The notes under the pieces: model-generated | What the model was told of the DNA's origin: nothing | The model's database searches: none | What the model saw: only the letters and a program-made list of their open reading frames with translations | Source: an uncultured Cyclobacteriaceae bacterium | GTDB taxonomy: Bacteria > Bacteroidota > Bacteroidia > Cytophagales > Cyclobacteriaceae | NCBI GenBank assembly: GCA_947492745.1 | Contig: CANLOE010000001.1 | Coordinates: forward strand, 141,411-205,410 | DNA: 64,000 nucleotides | Direction of reading: 5' to 3' | Position numbers and translations under genes: made by a program | Shown here: positions 1 to 8,302 of the stretch, in pieces | How the letters are laid out: each line of letters begins with the position of its first letter | Numbering within the stretch: position 1 is the stretch's first letter

Positions 1-102
1 TAGGCTGCTTTCATAACGTATTTCAGGGCTGAAGTAGCCCAGTGATAGAAAGACCAACACTAGCAGTGCCATGGTCAATAATGTGAAATTTAGTACCTTC
101 AT
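1..102 (-). CDS. SRPBCC/polyketide-cyclase-like protein, N-terminal part (cut by window edge)
   Basis: Only the first 34 codons are inside the window. The frame starts with ATG at 102 and has a GAAGG motif a few bases upstream. It reads as a short positively charged start (MKVLNF) followed by a hydrophobic segment of about 17 residues and then GYFSPEIRYESS. This layout, one membrane anchor followed by a short beta-strand, is what I know from anchored SRPBCC (START-like) proteins of Bacteroidota. The assignment rests on very little sequence and the domain itself is not visible. Confidence 0.5.
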   Translation of the reverse strand, partial: MKVLNFTLLTMALLVLVFLSLGYFSPEIRYESSL

Positions 103-343
103 GGGTCAAAACCTTCTTTAATTCGACAAAATACGATTCTCCTTATGCATCGATTCCCTTCGTTGATATGCTCCGTCCTTTCTCCGGCTCCTTTCAAGTA
201 ACTGATAAAGTGGTCTATGCCACGTGAGGGAACGGGCAAGAAATAGTTGATGACGCAGAGAATCTATGGGCCTTTTATACAAGGACGGTTCGCATCTATC
301 CGAAATCAAGTGGAAAAACGGTTAAGTTGTTTTATGTGTAAAT

Positions 344-511
344 ATACTCAAGATAAAATGAAATGGTCAATCCGGTAGCTGCTTCGATAATCTCACTCTG
401 GGGAGGCCTTGTCTCCAGAGGTTCAAGGGGACTGTTGACTGAGGAATTCGGGACAAAACCATGGTTTCTCTAAGGCTATTTTCTTATCCCAAACCTATCA
501 CTTTTGGGTAT
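344..511 (+). repeat. Family G dispersed repeat
   Basis: Begins ATACTCAAG and ends CTTTTGGGTAT, matching the ends of the other family G copies. The interior is more diverged than in the copies at 11979 and 21620. No convincing target duplication is seen. Confidence 0.55.
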
Positions 512-731
512 ATACGGGATGCCTACTAAAATTAAAAACGAAAATTATATGCGCAAGGTGTTGCTATATATCCAATGAATCCTAAACAAATGGAACCGGC
601 TTTAGGCTCGAAATGTCCCATAGGGACGATAATTATCACTAGGTCCGGGGCAGAAATCCCTATGGGCTTTCCTACATCAAACATAACTAATTCATCATTA
701 TATTAGCTATTCGACCCGAATTTGAACTGAA

Positions 732-950
732 CTATAGAACGACCTGCTCTTTGGGTATAATTACCAAGCGTGATTTTTCATGTTCCCAACTTTTTCCCGT
801 GTCCAATCGATACTCTAAGATATAAATTTCATTTGATGGATTTTCAATGTGCCGTTTCACCACTGTCGGGACAAGCTCCTGCTCCTTTGGCGGCAGGCCC
901 TCTTCAAAACAGTATGTTCTTCGCTGTACCTTCGTAGGGTTCAAGCCCAT
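732..950 (-). CDS. Hypothetical protein of 72 residues
   Basis: An open frame from ATG at 950 (an in-frame TTG at 965 would add five residues). The product is hydrophilic, rich in Glu and Lys, and ends with IIPKEQVVL. It has no signal peptide and no membrane segment. The composition looks like a real protein, but I recognise no family. It is isolated in about 1.4 kb of intergenic DNA, so it may be a remnant of a longer gene. Confidence 0.35.
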   Translation of the reverse strand: MGLNPTKVQRRTYCFEEGLPPKEQELVPTVVKRHIENPSNEIYILEYRLDTGKSWEHEKSRLVIIPKEQVVL

Positions 951-1095
951 TTTGAATAATCCCAAAAAGCTGAACTAAGAATACTTTTACAGCGACAATC
1001 AAGAGACCTTTTTGCCTTGATAGTACCTTTTCCTGCGAGCATATCGAGGTTTACATTGCAGTAAAAATTCAAAATAGGGACGACGTGAGCTTAAA

Positions 1096-1420
1096 CCCAA
1101 ATTGATCGATAGAAATCGTGATGAACGTATAATACAAATTTAGGTTTTAAATGTCGTATAAGATTCCGCTGGTCATTTTGTTTCAATCAAGGCGAGAACC
1201 GCAGGAATAGCAGCGCTATCCCGAGGATTGTCAACGCAGAGTGAAGCAAAATGAACAGGAAGATAGGCGATATTTGAAAGCTAAGTTTGTATAAATAGCA
1301 AAATATCAGCCATTTGGATTCGTCGGCATAGCACCGCTATGGTGAATTCAATAAACGTAGTGCAATGACCGGCTTGCAGCTATTTATATCCGCAGTAGAT
1401 TTTTCAATGCATGATCAGGG
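1096..1420. repeat. Chimeric B/D palindromic element, interrupted by a family A element
   Basis: The left half (CCCAAATTGATCGATAG onward) matches family B as at 7021. The right half, up to GCATGATCAGGG, matches family D as at 25095 and 38889. The halves meet at the central palindrome CATAGCACCGCTATG. The outer flanks are TTAAA at 1091-1095 and TTAAA at 1421-1425, a perfect 5-bp duplication around the whole chimera. A family A element sits inside the left half at 1133-1291. Confidence 0.75.
1133..1291 (+). repeat. Family A MITE-like element inside a B/D element
   Basis: 159 bp running from TACAAATTTAGG to GCTAAGTTTGTA, an imperfect palindrome centred on GATAGCAGCGCTATCC. TAA at 1130-1132 and 1292-1294 is the duplicated target. 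Removing the element plus one TAA restores the host element sequence CGTATAAATAGC as seen at 7021. Confidence 0.85.
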
Positions 1421-1535
1421 TTAAATTCGCAGCTCAAAGAAAAAGTCCAATTCACTTCAATATCCTGTAAAAGCAGATTGTGTTTGAGTGTAAACAATAC
1501 TAGATTTACATCCGACTCAATCGAACCATAAGCTC

Positions 1536-2303
1536 ATGAGAAAACTCACTCCCTTCTTCTTTATAGCAGCCTCCTTACTGTCCTGCGAGCAGAATACAGC
1601 GACAACGTCCAATATCGACGTGGAAAAGAACAAGAAATCCGAAGTCAAGACCTTTCAAATGGCTCCGGCTGTCATGCCCGAAGAAGAGTGGAATGTTGCC
1701 TTTCTCATTGTCAATGGGGTATACAATTCGGAATTAGTGGCCCCCATGGATATTCTTCATCACACGGTTTTCCATACGGACAAGGGTATGAAGGTATTCA
1801 CTGTAGCTCCTTCGAAGGAACCCATTACGACGTTTGAGGGTTTGAGAATACTTCCGGACTATGCTTATGAGCAAGATAGTCTACCTCCCATCCACGTTCT
1901 GGTCGTAGCCAGTGCAGAACACAGCATGGACAGCGATCTGGAGAATAAAGCGATGATCGACTTTGTGAGAACAAAGGGCGAAGCAGCCGAGTATGTCATG
2001 TCCTTATGCGATGGTGCTTTTGTGCTTGCCAAAGCGGGGCTGCTTGAGGGCAAACACTGTACTACTTTCCCATCGGACATCGCTAAGTTCAGGGAGATGT
2101 TTCCGGAACTAGAAGTGCACGAAAACCTTAGCTTTGTCCACGATGGAAAAATGATTACCTCTGCGGGAGGGGCTAAATCCTATGACCCGGCGCTATACCT
2201 GTCCGAACTGCTCTATGGAAAGAAAGCAGCCGTCGGTATCGGCAAGGGCTTGGTCATCGACTGGAAGCCCGAGGAGCTGGCCTTTTTTGTAGCGGGACAG
2301 TAG
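1536..2303 (+). CDS. DJ-1/PfpI family lipoprotein
   Basis: 255 residues starting at ATG. A lipoprotein signal ends with LLSC (Cys17), so the mature protein should be lipid-anchored outside the inner membrane. Residues 52-240 form a DJ-1/PfpI (class I glutamine amidotransferase-like) domain. The conserved Glu lies in the motif SELVAP (E66), and the nucleophile elbow MSLCDGA places the reactive Cys at 158, inside the usual SxCxGA pattern. Relatives are often annotated as AraC-linked DJ-1 proteins or putative amidases or chaperones, and the substrate cannot be read from sequence. The gene stands alone. The repeat element at 1096-1420 ends about 115 bp upstream, and convergent apbE lies downstream. 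Confidence 0.85.
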   Translation: MRKLTPFFFIAASLLSCEQNTATTSNIDVEKNKKSEVKTFQMAPAVMPEEEWNVAFLIVNGVYNSELVAPMDILHHTVFHTDKGMKVFTVAPSKEPITTFEGLRILPDYAYEQDSLPPIHVLVVASAEHSMDSDLENKAMIDFVRTKGEAAEYVMSLCDGAFVLAKAGLLEGKHCTTFPSDIAKFREMFPELEVHENLSFVHDGKMITSAGGAKSYDPALYLSELLYGKKAAVGIGKGLVIDWKPEELAFFVAGQ

Positions 2304-2474
2304 AACGTTCCATAATCGGTTATGAACAAAAGACAACTCGTCAAGAGCATGTTGGGAAATACTGTACTACTGACCGAAAGGGGCTGAGCTGTCGGTTCAG
2401 TATTGTGTCCTGCTAATCTGTATAATCAGGTCATCACTCTGTGATGGTGCCAATAAGAAAGTGATGTGGGTTGG

Positions 2475-3545
2475 CTATGGTCCTTCTCCCGTTCCGCTAT
2501 CGGGATTCTGCGGATTTTCCTTTCTTTTACTCCCTTCCTTTTTATAATAGTGGAGCTGTAGGTTGTCACTACTGATAAGTTCATCCCTATCATTGACCAG
2601 TAGGCATTCGACCTGTCGCAGTTGGTTGACGAGTTGTAAGCCCCTCTCTTCGCCGAGTACGAATACGGCCGTAGCGAGCGCATCCCCTAGTTCGGCATCG
2701 GGGCAGACAATGGTAACACTCTTCATGCCTTTGACCGGGTAGCCCGTTCTAGGGTCGATGATGTGGGCATAGCGTCTCCCCTGAAAAGTGAAGAATTTTT
2801 CGTAATCTCCTGAGGTGACGACTGACATATCGCTGATGGAAAGCCATGAAAAAATCTTCTTTTTCTGTTTGGGATTGGCAATACCGATTTTCCAGTCCTC
2901 GCCATCGGCCTGTTTGCCCCAGCTGATCAGGTCGCCGCCCGCATTGACCAGGCCATTGGCGATGCCGGCTTGCTTGAGGACCAGCTTGGCTCGATTGGCA
3001 GCGTATCCTTTGCCTATAGCTCCGAAACTGATTTTCATCCCCTCTTTCTTCAGGAAAACAGTGGCGGCCGAGGCATCCAGAACGATGTTTCTGTAATCGA
3101 CTCTCCCAGCTACTGCTTGGATAGCTGCTTTTGTAGGGAACTGCTCCATAGTATCATCGAACTGCCAAAGGCTATCCAGTGCCGCAAAAGAGATATCGAA
3201 CGCTCCCGAAGTGAGCTGTGAGACCTTTTTACTCCTATGGATCAATTGGAACAATTCTTCGGAGACCTTGACAGGCCGCTTCCCTGCATGACGGTTGAGC
3301 GTACTGGTCTGGGAAGTACTGTCCCAGGAGGAAATCATGCGTTCGATGCGGGTAATTTCGTCTATTGCCATTTGAATAGCGGTGTTGGCAAGCGCAGGGT
3401 CCGGATGAATGGCCGTTATTTCAAACCGCGACCCCATTAGTTTTATGATTTTCTTCTGGGTACTCAGCTGTGCATGGGCCATAGTACCCGCAAAGAAAAA
3501 AAACAGGTAGATTATCGGAAACAAATGGCGGAAATGTGTTTTCAA
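2475..3545 (-). CDS. apbE: FAD:protein FMN transferase
   Basis: 356 residues with an N-terminal signal peptide (hydrophobic stretch 8-24, likely cleavage after AHA). ApbE enzymes transfer FMN from FAD to Thr residues of exported or membrane flavoproteins. The family motifs are present: GAIGKGYAAN at 175-184, NAGGDL at 201-206, DPRTGYP at 264-270, and DALATAVFVLG near 288-298 with the metal-binding Asp. The length is normal for the family. The C-terminal 20 residues are charged and low in complexity. The start lies 1 bp after the stop of the thioredoxin gene, so the two are almost certainly one transcript. Confidence 0.95.
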   Translation of the reverse strand: MKTHFRHLFPIIYLFFFFAGTMAHAQLSTQKKIIKLMGSRFEITAIHPDPALANTAIQMAIDEITRIERMISSWDSTSQTSTLNRHAGKRPVKVSEELFQLIHRSKKVSQLTSGAFDISFAALDSLWQFDDTMEQFPTKAAIQAVAGRVDYRNIVLDASAATVFLKKEGMKISFGAIGKGYAANRAKLVLKQAGIANGLVNAGGDLISWGKQADGEDWKIGIANPKQKKKIFSWLSISDMSVVTSGDYEKFFTFQGRRYAHIIDPRTGYPVKGMKSVTIVCPDAELGDALATAVFVLGEERGLQLVNQLRQVECLLVNDRDELISSDNLQLHYYKKEGSKRKENPQNPDSGTGEGP

Positions 3546-3546
3546 T

Positions 3547-4014
3547 TCAGGGGCGGTCAGTGGTGCTCAGAAAATCGATGAAGTGTTGCGCTCCTCCTTC
3601 GCGGTAACCTGTTCTGGCTATGATTCTTTCTGTACTATCCAAGAGTACTATCAGCGGAAAAGCACCCTCAGGGTTATACTTAGCAGCCAGGTTTTCATTA
3701 TGTTTTTTTTGAGCTTTGCTCAAGCGGTTTTTGCTCATCCTGGGAAAATCCAGCTCCAGCAGGACCAAATGAGCAGCTGCATACCCTTCGAAATCGGAAG
3801 AGGAGAATACTTCTTTATCCAACTTGATACAGGATCTGCACCAGTCAGAGCCTGAAAAACGTATCAATAGTGGCCTTCCCGTAGCACGTGCTTGGTCCAG
3901 TGCGGTTTCGTAATTCTTATACCATAGCGATGGAGCGGCTTTTTGCTGTGCCATGCTACTGCCATAACAATACATCAGTATCCATATCGCCGGCCATATA
4001 ACGTTCTTTTTCAT
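3547..4014 (-). CDS. Periplasmic thioredoxin-family protein
   Basis: 155 residues with an N-terminal signal peptide (cleavage near SMAQ) and a thioredoxin-fold domain. The active site is DWCRSC, a CxxC motif at about residues 58-61 in the normal position after a beta-strand. The YNPEGAFPLIVLLD segment contains the cis-Pro region. It probably reduces or repairs exported cysteines. It heads a two-gene operon with apbE, a pairing known in Bacteroidota, where it is thought to serve exported redox proteins. The exact partner is unknown. Confidence 0.88.
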   Translation of the reverse strand: MKKNVIWPAIWILMYCYGSSMAQQKAAPSLWYKNYETALDQARATGRPLLIRFSGSDWCRSCIKLDKEVFSSSDFEGYAAAHLVLLELDFPRMSKNRLSKAQKKHNENLAAKYNPEGAFPLIVLLDSTERIIARTGYREGGAQHFIDFLSTTDRP

Positions 4015-4148
4015 AGTTGCTTATTGAAAAAAACAAAGGATAAAAATACAACGAAAAAAACAGGCAAATACTATGCTACAAACAAAAACTTTTCCTTGGT
4101 CGTAGGCCTTCCGTGGTTTACTTTTACCCTACAGATAATCAAGGGGCT

Positions 4149-4340
4149 ATGGAACGGCACAAACGATTGTTCATCTTCGTTATTTTCCTTATTCTGGTCT
4201 ATTACCTCTTGACCGGCCCGGTATCGCTCCCTCCAAGTATACACAACTACCCTACAAAAAAATTGATAAAAGTATTTATCGGGTTCTTATTTGCTGGAGG
4301 TGGTCTTTATTTTTACCTTACAAAACCTAAAGCTGGATAA
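4149..4340 (+). CDS. Small two-helix membrane protein upstream of cydA
   Basis: 63 residues starting at ATG 4149, with an AAGGGG ribosome-binding-like sequence just upstream; an earlier start at 4113 is less likely. Two hydrophobic segments (about 7-23 and 42-60) are separated by a short Pro-rich loop. The stop falls 2 bp before the cydA start, so it is co-transcribed with the oxidase. Small membrane proteins beside cydAB are known in several phyla as oxidase accessory subunits (CydX, DUF4492), but this sequence does not resemble either clearly. An assembly or stability role is inference from position only. Confidence 0.6.
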   Translation: MERHKRLFIFVIFLILVYYLLTGPVSLPPSIHNYPTKKLIKVFIGFLFAGGGLYFYLTKPKAG

Positions 4341-4342
4341 AT

Positions 4343-5734
4343 ATGGATGTAGAACAGCTCTCCCGTTTGCAATTTGCCTTCACGGCCATGTTCCATTATA
4401 TTTTTCCACCCTTCAGTATCGGCATGGGGCTTCTTCTGGTCCTATTCGAGTCCCTGTATATCATCACCAAGAAGAGGATATATGAGACCATCACCCGTTT
4501 TTGGATAAAAATTTTTGCGGCCAATTTTTCCGTGGGGGTCGCTACGGGCATCGTACTGGAGTTTGAATTCGGGACGAACTGGGCCGCTTATTCCCGATTT
4601 GTCGGAGATGTCTTCGGGTCTCCCTTGGCCGCAGAGGGCATATTTGCTTTTTTTCTGGAATCAGGCTTTCTGGCCATACTTCTTTTCGGGTGGAACCGTG
4701 TAAAACCGGGCATGCACCTGTTTGCTACCATCATGGTTGCCTTTGGCTCTATCATGTCGGGATTTTGGATTATCGTTGCCAATTCTTGGCAGCAGACCCC
4801 CGTGGCCTATGAGCTGGTCACCGATGCACAGGGCTTTACCAGAGCGGTCATTACCGATTTCTGGGGAGTGATCTTCAGTCCATCTTCCATGCCCCGTTTC
4901 TTTCATAGTATCGTTGGGGCCTTTGTACAGGGTGCTTTTCTGGTACTGAGTGTATCGGCCTATTATATTCTGAAAAAGAAGCACTTGGAATTCGCTCAGC
5001 GTTCTTTTTTCATCGCATTGCTGGTGGCCGCGGGCGCTTCACTGCTACAGCCCGCTATCGGCCACATCAGCGCACATGTCGCCTACGAGCATCAACCTGC
5101 GAAGTTGGCCGCCTTCGAAGGGCTTTATGAAACGCAGCGGGAAGCCCCGCTGTATCTCTTCGGCTATACAGATCCGGAGACCGAAACGACTACGGGCCTT
5201 GCTGTTCCCGGTGGCCTGAGCTTCCTTCTGGGCTGGGATACCGATATGGAGGTCAAAGGCCTCGATCAGTTTGCAAAGGAAGACCGCCCCCCCCCCGTAA
5301 ATGCGGTCTTCCAAAGCTACCATATCATGGTAGGGCTGGGCATGTTGTTTATCGCTATGACCCTTTTGGCCCTGTGGTTCTACTTCCGTTCCACACTATT
5401 TGAACAACGGTGGTTCATGAAACTCTTCATGTTCTCCGTGGCACTGCCCGTCGTGGCCAATCAGGCGGGCTGGTACTCTGCCGAGCGAGGGAGGCAACCT
5501 TGGCTGGTCTATGGGCTACTGAGGACCAAAGATGGCGTATCCAAATCGATTTCCGCTGAGGAGGTCATTATCTCACTGGTACTCTTTGCCCTGATATACC
5601 TATTGCTCTTCTTCACATGGCTCTACGTTCTGGATAAGGAAATCAAGCATGGGCCGGATACTCATGAGGCACAGGAAACAGCCTATCCCGATAGAAGAGA
5701 AAGAATCGATGTTTTATCCAAAACACTGCACTGA
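4343..5734 (+). CDS. cydA: Cytochrome bd ubiquinol oxidase subunit I
   Basis: 463 residues, multi-spanning membrane protein. It carries the haem and quinol-binding core of the bd-type oxidase, which reduces O2 to water with quinol as donor. Visible landmarks are the N-terminal haem ligand region FHYIFPP (His18), AEGIFAFFLESGFL (98-111) with the conserved Glu residues, the second His region RFFHSIVGAF (His188), the Q-loop start QPAKLAAFEG (251-260), and GRQPW at 383-387. The Q-loop is short, as in the cyanide-insensitive or Bacillus-type branch. The stop codon overlaps the cydB start (TGATG). Confidence 0.97.
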   Translation: MDVEQLSRLQFAFTAMFHYIFPPFSIGMGLLLVLFESLYIITKKRIYETITRFWIKIFAANFSVGVATGIVLEFEFGTNWAAYSRFVGDVFGSPLAAEGIFAFFLESGFLAILLFGWNRVKPGMHLFATIMVAFGSIMSGFWIIVANSWQQTPVAYELVTDAQGFTRAVITDFWGVIFSPSSMPRFFHSIVGAFVQGAFLVLSVSAYYILKKKHLEFAQRSFFIALLVAAGASLLQPAIGHISAHVAYEHQPAKLAAFEGLYETQREAPLYLFGYTDPETETTTGLAVPGGLSFLLGWDTDMEVKGLDQFAKEDRPPPVNAVFQSYHIMVGLGMLFIAMTLLALWFYFRSTLFEQRWFMKLFMFSVALPVVANQAGWYSAERGRQPWLVYGLLRTKDGVSKSISAEEVIISLVLFALIYLLLFFTWLYVLDKEIKHGPDTHEAQETAYPDRRERIDVLSKTLH

Positions 5735-6810
5735 TGGACTATAATATTGCTTGGTTTATTGTTGTCGGATTATTATTGACGGGCTATGCCATTCTCGATG
5801 GTTTCGATCTGGGAGTGGGAGCACTGCACTTGTTTGCCAAAGGTGATCATGATAGACGTATCATGCTCAATTCCATAGGTCCTGTATGGGATGGCAATGA
5901 GGTCTGGTTGGTCACCGCGGGAGGCGCTCTGTTCGCGGCCTTTCCCGAAATCTATGCCACGGCGTTTTCCAGTTTTTACCTCCCCTTTATGTTTCTGCTC
6001 TTCGCCCTTATCTTTCGGGCGGTATCCATAGAGTTTCGGAGTAAGGAAGATATGAAGGCTTGGCGCAATTTCTGGGATGCCTGCTTTTCCATCGGCTCCA
6101 TCATGGCGGCCCTCCTCTTCGGTATCGCCATAGGCAATGTTATCTTAGGTTTTGAAATCGGGGCCGATCGTTCCTATCAGGGAACCTTTTTCGACCTCTT
6201 CACTCCATATACGTTATTGACGGGGGTGTTCAATTTATTCATGTTTACCATGCACGGGGCCATCTACCTGACCATGAAGACCGAAGGCGCCCTCAAACAA
6301 CGCGTGGAACGATGGGTATTGAAGGCTTATGTACCTTTCGTCCTGTTCTATGCCCTGACCACGGTCGCCACTATTTATTTACGGCCCGCCATGTTGGCCA
6401 ATTTTTCCTTTGGTTACATCCCCCAAGAAGGCACTACGCATCAACTGATCATAGACCATCATGTCTTGATATCCGTTTTGGCCTGGCTGGTCGTACTGCT
6501 GAACCTACTCGCCATTCTGAACATACCTAGGGCAATCCATAAGAATAGGCCTTTTCAGGCCTTTATCTCTTCGGCGCTGATGATGATGGCCATTATCCTA
6601 TTTTTTGCACTGGGCCTCTTTCCCGATATGATGGTATCGAACCTATCGCCCAAGTACAGCCTGCACATCTATAATGCGGCCTCTTCTCAGGGCACTTTAA
6701 AGACGATGCTTATACTGTCCTGCATCGGTCTCCCATTTGTGGTCGTATACACGACCATCATCTATCGTACCTATAGGGGTGTTACACGACTTGACGAATC
6801 CAGTTATTAA
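5734..6810 (+). CDS. cydB: Cytochrome bd ubiquinol oxidase subunit II
   Basis: 358 residues with about eight or nine predicted membrane spans. Family motifs GYAILDGFDLGVG (17-29) and GPVWDGNEVWLV (49-60) are intact. It forms the heterodimer with CydA and stabilises the di-haem site. Its ATG shares one base with the cydA stop codon, a strong sign of translational coupling. No cydD/cydC transporter genes are in the window. No clear terminator follows; the next feature is a B/A repeat at 7021. Confidence 0.97.
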   Translation: MDYNIAWFIVVGLLLTGYAILDGFDLGVGALHLFAKGDHDRRIMLNSIGPVWDGNEVWLVTAGGALFAAFPEIYATAFSSFYLPFMFLLFALIFRAVSIEFRSKEDMKAWRNFWDACFSIGSIMAALLFGIAIGNVILGFEIGADRSYQGTFFDLFTPYTLLTGVFNLFMFTMHGAIYLTMKTEGALKQRVERWVLKAYVPFVLFYALTTVATIYLRPAMLANFSFGYIPQEGTTHQLIIDHHVLISVLAWLVVLLNLLAILNIPRAIHKNRPFQAFISSALMMMAIILFFALGLFPDMMVSNLSPKYSLHIYNAASSQGTLKTMLILSCIGLPFVVVYTTIIYRTYRGVTRLDESSY

Positions 6811-7020
6811 TGCATGGGAAGTCTAGAAGTGCTATTTTGCGGCCCAAAAAGGATTTTTTACCGGACAGTATGCTACGAATACATAATCCTCTCCCTATCT
6901 GCGAAGGGTCATTGTCTGTGGTCATGGTATTATAGGTGTTTTTCGGGTTCAGTTCAACGTTCACTGTTTCCGGATTCCCGTTTGATGGTAGAACCACTTA
7001 TCTAAGCCATTGATAATAAA

Positions 7021-7347
7021 CCCAAATTGATCGATAGAAATCGTGATGAGCGTATAAATAGGAAAATACCGGCCATTTGGATTCGTTCGGCATAGCACCG
7101 CTATGGTGAATGAAGACAGATGGGCAAAGCTTCCGGTATGAAGCTATTTATACAAACTTAGCTTTTAAATATCGCCTATCTTCCTGTTCATTTTGCTTCA
7201 CTCTGCGTTGACAATCATCGCGATAGCGCTGCTATCCCTGCGGTTATCGCCTTGATTGAAACCAAAATGACCCGCGCAATCTTATACGACATTTAAAACC
7301 CAAATTTGTATTATGCACGGAATAGGTTCTCTATTGATCAATTTGGG
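7021..7347 (+). repeat. Family B palindromic element interrupted by a family A element
   Basis: Runs from CCCAAATTGATCGATAG to CTATTGATCAATTTGGG. Flanks ATAAA (7016-7020) and TTAAA (7348-7352) agree at four of five positions. The A element at 7151-7310 splits the right arm. The uninterrupted family B copy at 29290-29450 shows the original joint. Confidence 0.8.
7151..7310 (-). repeat. Family A MITE-like element inside a B element
   Basis: 160 bp in reverse orientation with exact TTA duplications at 7148-7150 and 7311-7313. Without the element the host reads CTATTTATGC, as expected for family B. Confidence 0.85.
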
Positions 7348-7530
7348 TTAAAGTGACTTATGCCTACAGCAAAGTTCATGGGATACTCCCCATTTAGAAA
7401 AATCCTCGCTATTTTTAATCGTGTACTTACCGATGACCGTCGTTCGTTTACCGATGCGCTACATGCAATGGGCCTGTTTTACAGTACATTTGTATCAAGT
7501 CAAAAACAATTGCACAAAATTCGATATACT

Positions 7531-8262
7531 ATGACAGACAACAACAATAACAGACCGCAGGACAAGCGATTATGGCTGGGCCTCGTCTTTGTGGCTATCG
7601 GTATTTTTCTGGCCCTCAACAAATGGAGCATCATTCAGGAGTGGCATTTTTTCAATTTTCATATTCCCGATTTTATATTTCGGTGGGAAATCATACTGAT
7701 CGGCATCGGAGCATTTCTGGTCACTGCCAAAGAAAAAAAGAACGCAGGGTATACCCTGATTGCTATTGGTGCTTTTTTTCTGGTCAAAGATATCCTACCT
7801 TATCATATCAGTAGTATTTTCTACGGCTGGCCTTCTTTGTTCCTACTGTTAGGGATTATATTCCTGCTGCGTAGGGACCGCTCACAAAGAATGGCAGACC
7901 TAAGGCCGGAGGACGAATTGAACTATATCGACGAGGTGGCTGTATTTGGCTCGGCCGATCGCACGATAACCTCGCAGAGTTTTATGGGAGGTAAGTTGAC
8001 CACGATTTTCGGAGGTGCAGACATCAACCTGATCAAAGCAGAGCTATCGCCCATGCGGAATGAACTGGACATACTGACATTGTTCGGAGGAAGTACGCTG
8101 ATCGTGCCGCAGGACTGGACCGTGAAGGTTAAAGTGGTTTCCATTTTCGGAGCCTATGACGACTCCCGAAAAATCATAGGAGACCAAGGACCTGACCCCA
8201 AGAAAGAATTGATCGTGAAAGGTTTTGTCTTATTTGGAGGTGGCGAAATCAAAAGTTATTGA
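7531..8262 (+). CDS. LiaF-like membrane protein (envelope stress sensor partner)
   Basis: 243 residues from ATG 7531. The frame is open back to 7360, but the upstream residues look non-coding and a TAnnTTTG motif lies between, so I prefer the internal start. Four hydrophobic spans (about 14-30, 52-65, 73-90, 98-113) are followed by a cytoplasmic C-terminal beta-rich domain with recurring FGG/FGS/FGA turns, as in LiaF (cell wall-active antibiotic response) proteins. In Firmicutes LiaF restrains the LiaS kinase. Here the next gene is a LytS-type kinase, so a similar partner role is likely but inferred. Confidence 0.8.
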   Translation: MTDNNNNRPQDKRLWLGLVFVAIGIFLALNKWSIIQEWHFFNFHIPDFIFRWEIILIGIGAFLVTAKEKKNAGYTLIAIGAFFLVKDILPYHISSIFYGWPSLFLLLGIIFLLRRDRSQRMADLRPEDELNYIDEVAVFGSADRTITSQSFMGGKLTTIFGGADINLIKAELSPMRNELDILTLFGGSTLIVPQDWTVKVKVVSIFGAYDDSRKIIGDQGPDPKKELIVKGFVLFGGGEIKSY

Positions 8263-8302
8263 TTTCGCTCTCCCTGTTGTTTCATTCGATTTACCGATCC
8301 TC

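Larger units (their letters stand above)
103..1535. other. Intergenic stretch, mostly non-coding
   Basis: Apart from the small frame at 732-950, I see a family G repeat (344-511) and a chimeric B/D repeat with a family A element inside it (1096-1420). Around 600-720 nothing is recognisable. Confidence 0.5.
6811..7530. other. Intergenic stretch with nested B/A repeat and a possible promoter
   Basis: 6811-7015 shows no recognisable element. 7021-7347 is a family B repeat carrying an A element. 7485-7492 reads TACATTTG, a match to the Bacteroidota -7 motif TAnnTTTG, 38 bp before the likely start of the LiaF-like gene; no matching -33 box is clear. Confidence 0.5.
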
